The notes beneath the pieces were generated by a model that had not been told where the DNA came from, did not search any database, and worked only from the letters and a program-made list of their open reading frames with translations. 64,000 bases of DNA, taken from positions 2,257,501-2,321,500 of the forward strand of contig CP157796.1 of the NCBI GenBank assembly GCA_040112665.1. Direction: 5' to 3'. This stretch comes from Oceanicaulis sp. GTDB lineage: Bacteria; Pseudomonadota; Alphaproteobacteria; Caulobacterales; Maricaulaceae. Of the stretch, positions 35,499 to 42,855 are shown in pieces. The translations under genes were made by a program, and so were the position numbers. Each line of letters opens with the position of its first letter. The first letter of the stretch is position 1.

Positions 35499-35975
35499 AT
35501 GCTTCGACCCATGCTTCTCATCGCCGGTCTGATCGCCGCCGCGCCCGCCCTTGCGCAGAACGTCGGCGCCGTTCAGGAGCCGCAGCCCCGTTCAGGTCTC
35601 GACGCGGTTCTGGCCGAGCGCGCAGAACGCCGACAAACCCGGAGCCAGGCGCCCGGCTCCGAGCCCGGCTCGATCGCGGTGCTGCGGGGCCTGGACAAGG
35701 TCACCGCGCGCACCCGCGACTTTGAAGCGCCGGTCGGCGAGACGGTCGAGTTCGGCGCGCTCGGGATCACAGTGCAGTACTGCCGCAAGCGGCCGCCTGA
35801 AGAGCCGCCCGAGGTGTTCGCCTTCGTCCAGGTCGACGACCGGCGCACCGACGGGTTCGGCGTGGAGACCGAAGGCCAGCGGATATTCTCAGGCTGGATG
35901 TTCGCGTCGAACCCGGCCCTCAATCCGCTCGAGCACCCCGTCTACGATTTCTGGGTCATCGACTGCAGGAGCTGA
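35499..35975 (+). CDS. DUF2155-family periplasmic protein
   Basis: 158 residues with a signal peptide (MLRPMLLIAGLIAAAPALAQ). The core AVLRGLDKVTARTRDFEAPV, then IQ/VQYCRKRPPEEPPEVFAF and the ending HPVYDFWVIDC mark the DUF2155 family, whose function is unknown. Two Cys (YCRKR and the C-terminal DCRS) could form a disulfide. Always seen beside NDUFA12/mlaD in alphaproteobacteria in my experience of the family. Its last 34 bases overlap the convergent aat gene. Confidence 0.9.
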   Translation: MLRPMLLIAGLIAAAPALAQNVGAVQEPQPRSGLDAVLAERAERRQTRSQAPGSEPGSIAVLRGLDKVTARTRDFEAPVGETVEFGALGITVQYCRKRPPEEPPEVFAFVQVDDRRTDGFGVETEGQRIFSGWMFASNPALNPLEHPVYDFWVIDCRS

Positions 35976-36619
35976 GCGCCCGGCAGGCCTTCGGGCAGGG
36001 CGAAGAGGTCCGCCTCTGAGTTCAGAGCCTCGGTCAGCATGCGCTGATAGCTGCGCCGGGGCACGGCGACCGCCCCGAAGCGCTCCAGATGCTCGGTCAG
36101 GAACTGCGCGTCCAGCAGCCTGAACCCGCCCGCCTTAAGTCGCGCCACGAGGTGCACCAGCGCCGTCTTCGAGGCGTCTGTGGCGCGGGAGAACATGCTC
36201 TCGCCGAAGAACGCCGCGCCCAGCTTCACGCCGTAAAGCCCGCCGACCAGATTTCCCTCAGACCAGCACTCGATCGAGTGGGCGTGCCCCTGGGCGTGCA
36301 TGTCGAGATAGAGCCGCTCGATGCTCTCGTTGATCCAGGTTTCCTCGCGGCCCGGCGCGGGGCTCGCGCAGGCGCGGACAACAGCCGGAAAGCAGCGGTC
36401 GATGGTGACGTGGAAGACGTCCTTGCGGACGGTCTTCCTGAGGCTTTTCGAGATGTGGAAGGCGTCCAGCGGGATGACGCCGCGCTCGTCGGGTTCGAGC
36501 AGGAAGATGCGCGGATCGTCGCGCGCTTCGGCCATGGGAAACACGCCGCGCGCATAGCATCCCAGCAATTCCCTGACGCCGAATCCGCGCACCGCTCGCT
36601 CCCTTCGCCGCCGTCTCAT
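35942..36619 (-). CDS. aat: Leucyl/phenylalanyl-tRNA-protein transferase
   Basis: Adds Leu or Phe to N-terminal Arg/Lys, tagging proteins for the ClpS/ClpAP N-end-rule pathway. 225 residues from the ATG at 36617-36619. Conserved segments: ELLGCYARGVFPMAEARDD, the WINESIERLYLDMHAQGHAHSIE-type core with the SIECW motif, GGLYGV, FGESMFSR and the LLDAQFLTEHLERFGA ending. It converges with DUF2155 (34-base overlap). It lies downstream of accC, about 80 bases away. Confidence 0.94.
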   Translation of the reverse strand: MRRRRRERAVRGFGVRELLGCYARGVFPMAEARDDPRIFLLEPDERGVIPLDAFHISKSLRKTVRKDVFHVTIDRCFPAVVRACASPAPGREETWINESIERLYLDMHAQGHAHSIECWSEGNLVGGLYGVKLGAAFFGESMFSRATDASKTALVHLVARLKAGGFRLLDAQFLTEHLERFGAVAVPRRSYQRMLTEALNSEADLFALPEGLPGAQLLQSMTQKS

Positions 36620-36702
36620 GGCGGCGTCTGAAACGATGCTAACAGCGTGCAGGGTCCGCGGGGAGGGGGCCCGGCTGCAGTCCGCGCAGCCGGGCACAGG
36701 CC

Positions 36703-38052
36703 TCAGCCCTTGGCGCGGTCGGCCAGCCAGCTTTCCAGCCAGCGGATATGGTAGTCGCCGGCGAGGAAGGCCGGCTCTTCCAGAAGCGCCAGGTGCAGCG
36801 GGATCGTCGTCTCCACCCCGCCCACGACCATCTCGCCCAGCGCACGGCGCAGGCGCATCAGCGCCTCCTCGCGGCTGCGGCCGTGCACGATCAGCTTGCC
36901 GATCATGGAGTCGTAGTAGGGCGGGATCTGGTAACCGGTGTAGAGCCCTGAATCCAGGCGCACGCCGAGCCCGCCGGGGGCGTGGAACTCGGTGACCTTG
37001 CCCGGCGAGGGCGTGAAGGTCTCGGGGTTCTCCGCATTGATGCGGCACTCGATCGACCAGCCCTCGAACTTGATGTCGTCCTGCGTGAATTCCAGCGGCA
37101 GACCGGCTGCGACGCGGATCTGCTCGCGCACCAGGTCGATACGCGTGATGGCTTCGGTCACAGGATGTTCGACCTGCAGCCGGGTGTTCATTTCGATGAA
37201 GTAGAACTCCCCGTTCTCGTAGAGGAACTCCACCGTGCCCGCGCCGCGATAGCCGATCTTGCCGACCGCGTCGGTGACGATCTTGCCGATTTTCGCGCGC
37301 GCCTCGTCGTCCAGCGCGACCGACGGCGCTTCTTCGAGCACCTTCTGGTGGCGGCGCTGCAGCGAGCAGTCGCGTTCGCCCAGATGCACGACATTGCCGT
37401 GCTCGTCTGCGAGGACCTGGATCTCGATATGCCGCGGCTTGCCGAGATATTTCTCGATATAGACGGCGCCGTCGCCGAACGCGGCTTTCGCTTCAGACGA
37501 AGCGGTCTGAAGTGCGCTCTCTAGCGAGGCTTCGTCCTGAGCGACCTTCATGCCGCGCCCGCCGCCGCCCGAAGCGGCCTTGATCAGCACGGGAAAGCCG
37601 ATCTCCTTGGCCACCCGGCGCGCTTCGCCCATGTCCTCGATCGCCCCGTCGGAGCCGGGCACGACCGGGATGCCGGCTTCGACCGCCGCCTTCTTGGCGG
37701 TGATCTTGTCGCCCATTAAGCGGATCGTGTCGGGCTTGGGACCGATGAAGGTCAGGCCGTGGGCTTCGACGATCTCGGCGAAGCGGGCGTTCTCGGACAG
37801 GAAGCCGTAGCCGGGGTGGATCGCCTGCGCGCCGGTCACCTCGGCCGCGGCGATGATCTGGGGCACGTTGAGATAGGACCGGCCGGCGGGCGGCGGGCCG
37901 ATGCACACGCTCTCGTCGGCGAGCTTGACGTGCATGGCGCTGGCGTCGGCTTCGGAGTGCACCGCGACGGTCTTGATGCCCATCTCCTTGCAGGCCCTGT
38001 GGACCCGGAGGGCGATTTCGCCGCGATTGGCGATGAGAATCTTGTCGAACAT
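36703..38052 (-). CDS. accC: Biotin carboxylase subunit of acetyl-CoA carboxylase
   Basis: ATP-grasp enzyme that carboxylates biotin on AccB, starting fatty-acid synthesis. 449 residues: [11 protein letters not shown] at the N-terminus, [13 protein letters not shown], the Gly-rich ATP loop [34 protein letters not shown], and the catalytic [14 protein letters not shown]. Length matches E. coli AccC (449). It lies 10 bases after accB in the aroQ-accB-accC run. Confidence 0.98.
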   Translation of the reverse strand: MFDKILIANRGEIALRVHRACKEMGIKTVAVHSEADASAMHVKLADESVCIGPPPAGRSYLNVPQIIAAAEVTGAQAIHPGYGFLSENARFAEIVEAHGLTFIGPKPDTIRLMGDKITAKKAAVEAGIPVVPGSDGAIEDMGEARRVAKEIGFPVLIKAASGGGGRGMKVAQDEASLESALQTASSEAKAAFGDGAVYIEKYLGKPRHIEIQVLADEHGNVVHLGERDCSLQRRHQKVLEEAPSVALDDEARAKIGKIVTDAVGKIGYRGAGTVEFLYENGEFYFIEMNTRLQVEHPVTEAITRIDLVREQIRVAAGLPLEFTQDDIKFEGWSIECRINAENPETFTPSPGKVTEFHAPGGLGVRLDSGLYTGYQIPPYYDSMIGKLIVHGRSREEALMRLRRALGEMVVGGVETTIPLHLALLEEPAFLAGDYHIRWLESWLADRAKG

Positions 38053-38062
38053 GACCTGCGCC

Positions 38063-38560
38063 CTAGCCGATGATGAACAGGGCTTCGCCGTATTCCACCG
38101 GCTGGGCGTCGTCCACGAGCAGCTCGACGAGCTTGCCCGATTTCGGCGCGGTGATGGGATTGAAGGTCTTCATCGCCTCGACCAGAAGGATGGTCTCGCC
38201 TTCCTTCACGCTGTCGCCGGCCTTCTTGAACTGGTCCGCGTCCGGGCTGGGGCGCAGATAGACCGTGCCGACCATCGGCGAGGTGACCGCGCCGGGATGG
38301 CTCTTGGGATCGGCGGCGCCGGAGGCGGCGGGCGTTTCGGGCGGGCTGGACTGGGCCGGCGCGGGCGCCGCGGCGGGGGCGGGCGCGTGCATGGCGGGCG
38401 CGGCGTGGTAGACCGGCGCTGCGGTGATCTCGCGCGCCACGCGGATGCGCAGCTCGCCCTTCTCCACTTCGATCTCGGTCAGCTCGGTGTCCTTGAGGAT
38501 GTCGGCGAGTTCGCGAACGAGCTTGGAATCGATCTGCGGGCGGGACGTGTTGGACGCCAT
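38063..38560 (-). CDS. accB: Biotin carboxyl carrier protein of acetyl-CoA carboxylase
   Basis: Carries biotin between AccC and the transcarboxylase. 165 residues from the ATG at 38558-38560. The N-terminal segment is [20 protein letters not shown], followed by an Ala/Pro-rich linker (about residues 50-90) and the biotinyl domain [19 protein letters not shown] with the biotin lysine in [11 protein letters not shown] (usually EAMKMMN). Starts four bases after aroQ. Confidence 0.97.
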   Translation of the reverse strand: MASNTSRPQIDSKLVRELADILKDTELTEIEVEKGELRIRVAREITAAPVYHAAPAMHAPAPAAAPAPAQSSPPETPAASGAADPKSHPGAVTSPMVGTVYLRPSPDADQFKKAGDSVKEGETILLVEAMKTFNPITAPKSGKLVELLVDDAQPVEYGEALFIIG

Positions 38561-38564
38561 GAGG

Positions 38565-39026
38565 TCAGGACCCTTCTTGTTCTTCAGATGCGCGCCGGAC
38601 CAGCCGCGCGGCCGCTTCGAGGCCCAGCACGTAGCTGAACGCGCCGAAGCCGGTGATCGAGCCCTCGGCGGCCTTCGCGGCATAGCTCGTATGCCTGAAA
38701 GCCTCACGTCGGGCGGGGTTGGACAGATGCACTTCTACGGCCGGTACGTCCACCCCCTGCAGCGCGTCGAGCAGCGCGACGGAGGTGTGGGTGTAGGCGG
38801 CGGGGTTGATCACGATCGCCGAACCCTCGCGCCCGGCGCGCTGGACGAGATCGACCAGGCCGCCTTCGGAATTGGTCTGTTCGAACACGATGCCCACGCC
38901 CAGCCGCTCGGCGGTCTCGGCGCACAGCCGTTCGATGTCGGCCAGCGTGTCGCGGCCGTACACTTCCGGCTCGCGGCTCCCGAGCAGGTTCAGATTCGGG
39001 CCGTTCAGAACGAAGATCGGCTTCAA
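38565..39026 (-). CDS. aroQ: Type II 3-dehydroquinate dehydratase
   Basis: Third step of the shikimate pathway, making 3-dehydroshikimate. 153 residues with LNGPNLNLLGSREPEVYG (catalytic Arg and Tyr), FEQTNSEGGLVDLVQ, INPAAYTHTSVALLDAL and the VEVHLSNPARREAFRHTSY segment carrying the catalytic His. It heads the aroQ-accB-accC run, a widely conserved order. A promoter is visible upstream. Confidence 0.97.
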   Translation of the reverse strand: MKPIFVLNGPNLNLLGSREPEVYGRDTLADIERLCAETAERLGVGIVFEQTNSEGGLVDLVQRAGREGSAIVINPAAYTHTSVALLDALQGVDVPAVEVHLSNPARREAFRHTSYAAKAAEGSITGFGAFSYVLGLEAAARLVRRASEEQEGS

Positions 39027-39066
39027 CGGGACACTCCGGCGCCGCGCGCCTTGACGAAACGCGACG

Positions 39067-39096
39067 GTTCTACGACGTGAAGGCCTTGAACGACAA
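39067..39096 (-). promoter_or_regulatory. Candidate promoter of aroQ-accB-accC
   Basis: On the minus strand TTGTCG (39091-39096) and TAGAAC (39067-39072) are 18 bases apart, about 40 bases before the aroQ ATG, in the gap shared with divergent thiS. Confidence 0.45.
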
Positions 39097-39121
39097 GCAC
39101 GACCGGTAATCGGGAGCGGGC

Positions 39122-39331
39122 ATGAGTGAAATCACGATCACCGTCAACGGCGAATCCCGGATCGCCCCGGCGGGCCTGACGCTCTCAGGCTTTCTGAACC
39201 ATCTGGGGCTGGACCCGCGCAAGGTGGCCGTCGAGCGCAATCTCGAGATCGCGGCGCGGTCCGATTACGACACGGTCGAGATCGAATCCGGCGACCGGCT
39301 GGAGATCGTTCACTTCGTGGGCGGGGGCTAG
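39122..39331 (+). CDS. thiS: Sulfur carrier protein ThiS
   Basis: Ubiquitin-like protein (69 residues) whose C-terminal Gly-Gly is thiocarboxylated to donate sulfur for the thiazole ring of thiamine. The start is ITVNGESRIAP and the end is VHFVGGG, with the required GG terminus. It converges on a small membrane gene whose stop codon shares the CTAG bases. thiG lies on the same strand beyond that gene. No TPP riboswitch motif is visible upstream. Confidence 0.94.
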   Translation: MSEITITVNGESRIAPAGLTLSGFLNHLGLDPRKVAVERNLEIAARSDYDTVEIESGDRLEIVHFVGGG

Positions 39332-39552
39332 GCCTTCGGCTTGAACGAGCCCGCCACCGACAGCACCACGCCGACCGCGGCGCAAACGAGACCGATGACC
39401 AGAAGCGTCAACGAGGCGCGATCCGGACCGCCCTCGAAGGTCCGCCAGAGGCTGTAGAGCAGGGTGACCGCGGCAAGGCCCCAGACGAACGCGACGATGT
39501 AGGCGACAGGTCCAGCGCTTTTCTTGACCGGCGTTTCTGGCGTCTCTGACAT
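39328..39552 (-). CDS. Small two-helix membrane protein
   Basis: 74-residue protein of unknown function. After a short polar N-terminus ([14 protein letters not shown]) two helices follow: [20 protein letters not shown] and [20 protein letters not shown]. It lies on the opposite strand between thiS and thiG. AGGGAGG sits upstream of the ATG on the minus strand, supporting real translation. Confidence 0.6.
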   Translation of the reverse strand: MSETPETPVKKSAGPVAYIVAFVWGLAAVTLLYSLWRTFEGGPDRASLTLLVIGLVCAAVGVVLSVAGSFKPKA

Positions 39553-39669
39553 GACAGGCTCCCTCCTTTACCGTGCCGAATAAGGATATACGCGCTCACG
39601 CGCGCTGTCATTCGCTGCGGCGGCGCCGGGCGGGTGACGCCGCCTTCGCGGCGCGCTAGGAGACAGGCC

Positions 39670-40461
39670 ATGACCCAGACCTCGACGCCTTCCACCGACA
39701 CCCTGACCGTCGCCGGCCGCGAACTGAAATCGCGCCTGATCATCGGCACCGGCAAGTATGCGAGCTACGAGCAGAACGCCCGCGCGCTCGAAGCCTCCGG
39801 CGCGGAGATGATCACCGTTGCGGTCCGGCGGGTGAACCTGTCCGATCCCTCCCAGCCGCGCCTGGTCGATTTCATCGATCCTGAGAAATACGTCTTCCTG
39901 CCCAACACGGCGGGCTGTTTCACTGGGGAGGACGCCGTCAGGACGCTGCGCCTGGCGCGCGAGGCGGGCGGCTGGAGCCTTGTGAAGCTCGAAGTGCTGT
40001 CAGATCCCAAGCACCTCTACCCCGACATGGCCGAGACCCTGCGGGCCACCGAGATGCTGATCAGGGAAGGCTTCGAGGTGATGGTGTATTGCTCGGACGA
40101 CCCGGTCTACGCCAAGCGCCTGGAGGAGGCGGGGGCCTGCGCGATCATGCCGCTGGGCGCGCCGATCGGCTCGGGCCTGGGCATCCAGAACCCGGTCAAT
40201 ATCCGGCTGATCATCGAAGGGGCGAAAGTGCCGGTGATCGTCGACGCCGGGGTGGGCACCGCGTCGGACGCCGCGATCGCCATGGAGCTCGGCTGCGACG
40301 CGGTTCTGATGAACACCGCCATCGCCGAGGCCAGGGATCCGATCTTGATGGCGAGCGCGATGAAGCACGCCGTCATCGCAGGCCGGCAGGCCTATCTCGC
40401 AGGCCGCATGCCGAAGAAGAAATACGCCGATCCGTCGAGCCCGCTGGCGGGATTGATCTGA
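39670..40461 (+). CDS. thiG: Thiazole synthase
   Basis: Forms the thiazole phosphate moiety of thiamine from DXP, dehydroglycine and ThiS thiocarboxylate. 263 residues from the ATG at 39670. Conserved parts include [26 protein letters not shown] (with the imine-forming Lys in [10 protein letters not shown]), and [22 protein letters not shown]. Length is normal. It is about 340 bases downstream of thiS, separated by an antisense membrane gene, so co-transcription would need to pass through it. thiE, thiO and thiC are not in the window. Confidence 0.96.
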   Translation: MTQTSTPSTDTLTVAGRELKSRLIIGTGKYASYEQNARALEASGAEMITVAVRRVNLSDPSQPRLVDFIDPEKYVFLPNTAGCFTGEDAVRTLRLAREAGGWSLVKLEVLSDPKHLYPDMAETLRATEMLIREGFEVMVYCSDDPVYAKRLEEAGACAIMPLGAPIGSGLGIQNPVNIRLIIEGAKVPVIVDAGVGTASDAAIAMELGCDAVLMNTAIAEARDPILMASAMKHAVIAGRQAYLAGRMPKKKYADPSSPLAGLI

Positions 40462-40463
40462 CC

Positions 40464-41210
40464 TCAGCTTTCCAGCTGACGGTCCAGAGCCTCCTGCAGG
40501 GCGTCGAGATCGGCGCCCGGGATCACCGCGTCGCCGACCACGAAGAAGGGCGTGCCGCGCACGCCGATCTGCCGGGCGAGGTCGTCGACCTCGGCGAGCT
40601 CTTCACGCACCGCGTCTGAGTCCATCGCCGCGCGCATGTCCGCCACGTTCACGCCCGACTGCTCGGCGAGCTCGTCGATACGCGCCGAGGGCAGGGGGCC
40701 GTTCGCGGTCATCAGTGCGTTGTGGAACTCGAGATAGGCGTCCGGCGCGATCTGCCAGACCGCGAGCGAAGCGCGCGCGGCCTCGAGCGACTGCTCGCCG
40801 CGCACCGGCCATTCCTTGAAGACGAACCGGACCTGATCGCCGTGCGAGGCGAGGGTCTGCTGCACCCAGTCGTTGGTCAGTGCGCAGAACGAGCAGCGAT
40901 AGTCGAAGAACTCGACGATCGTCACGACGGGATCCGACGCGCCTGCGACCGGCGTTCCGCTGTCGCCTTCCAGAGCTGCGGCGTTGGCCGCGACCGCGTC
41001 CAGCGTGGCGCGCTGTTCGCGTTCGCGGGCGCGGCGCTGCAGCTCGATCAGGGCTTCCTCGATGATCTCCGGATTTTCCAGGATGTAGGCGCGAACGATC
41101 TCCTCGATCGCCTCGCGATCGCGCGGCTCGGCCTGGGCCGAGGCGTCGTCGCCGCCCGAACAGGCGGCCAGCGTGGCGGCGAAAAAGACGGCGGCGATCG
41201 CTCTGAACAT
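40464..41210 (-). CDS. DsbA-family thioredoxin-like lipoprotein
   Basis: 248-residue periplasmic thiol protein. I chose the ATG at 41208-41210 because GGAG lies seven bases upstream; an adjacent ATG gives one extra residue. The signal ends in a lipobox LAAC (Cys17). A coiled N-terminal helical region (residues 30-75) precedes the thioredoxin-fold domain with a CSFC active site (Cys106, Cys109) and the cis-Pro loop GVRGTPFFVVGD. DsbA/DsbG-like oxidase or isomerase activity is likely. It lies downstream of the M48 protease gene on the same strand. Confidence 0.88.
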   Translation of the reverse strand: MFRAIAAVFFAATLAACSGGDDASAQAEPRDREAIEEIVRAYILENPEIIEEALIELQRRAREREQRATLDAVAANAAALEGDSGTPVAGASDPVVTIVEFFDYRCSFCALTNDWVQQTLASHGDQVRFVFKEWPVRGEQSLEAARASLAVWQIAPDAYLEFHNALMTANGPLPSARIDELAEQSGVNVADMRAAMDSDAVREELAEVDDLARQIGVRGTPFFVVGDAVIPGADLDALQEALDRQLES

Positions 41211-41289
41211 CATAGGGCTCCGTAACATGGCCGGGCAGGTGTAACCGCTCGCGGTGCGGCGGTCCAACCGTTACGCGATCACGAGGGCG

Positions 41290-42699
41290 TCAGTTGAACG
41301 CGGGGTCGGTGAAGTTGGGCCTGCGCACGCGTTCGGCGCGGTTCCACTGGCGGATTTCGCGATCGCTCGGTTGTGTGACGGCGATGATCTCTGCGGCGCG
41401 GATCCAGGCCTCGGTGCCGCGCTCGAGCTCTTCCTTGGCGCGCTGAGCGAAGATGTGCGCCTGCATTTCGTCGCCGACATGATAGGCCCGCTCGGCGGTG
41501 GCCAGCTCGGCCATCGCGGTCTCGCCAAGCGCCTGATGGGCGAGCGATTTCTGGAACCAGCCGAACGCGTTGTCGGGCTCCTCGACCAGCGCCACGTTGA
41601 GATGGCCGACGGCCTCGCGCACGAGGTCTTCATCGCCCGAGGCGATCAGCGCGCCGGCGAGGCCGATCCGCAAGAGCGCCGCCTGCGGCAGGGCCTCCAC
41701 CGCTACGCGATAGGGCGCGATCGAGTCCTCGATCCGCCCGCTCTCATAGAGCATCTGGCCCTTCAGCTCGTGAAAGAACGGGTTGTCCGGCTCTTCGGCC
41801 AGAAGGCCGTCGGCAGCCTCTACGGCGCGGTCGGTCAGCCCCTGCTTGTAATAGGCCACGGCGCGTGCGTATTGGGCTGGAACGGATTGGTCGCTTTCCG
41901 GATAGCGCTCGAAGGTCTGGGCGGGCGGCGCCATGAACCCGATGATCTTGGCCTGCAGCCGTCGAAGGGTGGCGATCTCCTCAGCCGTGTCCTCGACATC
42001 GGCGTAGGGGCTGCCTTCGACATTGCGGCGCAGGGCCGAAACCCGGTCCGCGCTGAGCGGGTGAGACCGGAAATACTCCCAGCGGCGCTGGAAGCTTACG
42101 CGCTCCTGATAGGCGAGGCGCTCGAAGGTCGCGACAAGACCGCGGCCTGACTGGCCGGTGGCGGTGAGGAAACGTACGGCTGCCTGGTCGGCGGCGGCTT
42201 CCTGGCCGCGCGAATAGCGCAGCATGTCCATGGTGGCGAACTGAGGCGCGGACGCGATGATCGCTGCTCCGGCGTCTCCCGCTCCGGCCAGCGCTGCGAT
42301 GAGGCCGATGCCGATAGAGGCGGCCATGGTCGCCATGCCGCCGCGGGCGGCGTCCTGCATCCGCACGAGGTGGGCGCCTTCGATATGGCCGATTTCGTGC
42401 GCGATGACGCCTTTGATTTCATTTGGGTTGTGGGCGAGCACGATCGTGCCGGTGTTCATGAAGATGTTCTGCCCGCCCGTGACGAAGGCGTTGAACTCCA
42501 TGTCGCCGACCAGATAGAAATCGACCGAGCGCGGATCGAGCTCCGCCGCTTGAAGAAGCGGGTCGGTATAAGCCCGCATCTCCATCTCGATTTCGGTGTC
42601 ACGGATAAGGCCTTGGGCCGCAGCCGAGGCGGTGCCCAGGCTGACCGCGCCGAGCGCCGCAAGGGCGGTGCGTGTGATCGTTCGAACCAGTCCGGCCAT
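41290..42699 (-). CDS. Periplasmic M48 metalloprotease with TPR domain (BepA-like)
   Basis: 469-residue zinc protease resembling BepA, which assists or clears outer-membrane proteins at the BAM complex. Signal peptide MAGLVRTITRTALAALGAVS, then the M48 domain with HEIGH (VIAHEIGHIEGAH) and third ligand Glu in QEAAADQAAVRF. The C-terminal half consists of TPR-like helical repeats (ARAVAYYKQGLTDRAVEAAD, MLYESGRIEDSIAPYR). Gene order with a DsbA-like lipoprotein downstream is common in related bacteria and fits oxidative envelope quality control. Confidence 0.92.
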   Translation of the reverse strand: MAGLVRTITRTALAALGAVSLGTASAAAQGLIRDTEIEMEMRAYTDPLLQAAELDPRSVDFYLVGDMEFNAFVTGGQNIFMNTGTIVLAHNPNEIKGVIAHEIGHIEGAHLVRMQDAARGGMATMAASIGIGLIAALAGAGDAGAAIIASAPQFATMDMLRYSRGQEAAADQAAVRFLTATGQSGRGLVATFERLAYQERVSFQRRWEYFRSHPLSADRVSALRRNVEGSPYADVEDTAEEIATLRRLQAKIIGFMAPPAQTFERYPESDQSVPAQYARAVAYYKQGLTDRAVEAADGLLAEEPDNPFFHELKGQMLYESGRIEDSIAPYRVAVEALPQAALLRIGLAGALIASGDEDLVREAVGHLNVALVEEPDNAFGWFQKSLAHQALGETAMAELATAERAYHVGDEMQAHIFAQRAKEELERGTEAWIRAAEIIAVTQPSDREIRQWNRAERVRRPNFTDPAFN

Positions 42700-42819
42700 C
42701 GCCGTCTCCGTCGCCGCGGCGCGCCGTCTTCAGCGCGCCTGCCGATCCCCCAGGCTTTCGATATATGCAAGACTAGCGCCGAATTAAGGCGCGAGGGACC
42801 CCTGTTGGCAGGAGCGGCC

Positions 42820-42843
42820 GCCGGGCGCCCCCTCGCGCCCGGC
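42820..42843 (-). terminator. Stem-loop after rne (weak terminator)
   Basis: GCCGGGCGC pairs with GCGCCCGGC across a six-base loop, 12 bases past the rne stop codon. No T run follows on the minus strand, so it may be a transcript end structure rather than a true intrinsic terminator. Confidence 0.35.
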
Positions 42844-42855
42844 TCCGCCCGGTTC

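Noticed and set aside
39030..39121. TPP riboswitch upstream of thiS
   Set aside because: I looked for the conserved CUGAGA and ACCUGAUCUGG-type elements and saw neither.
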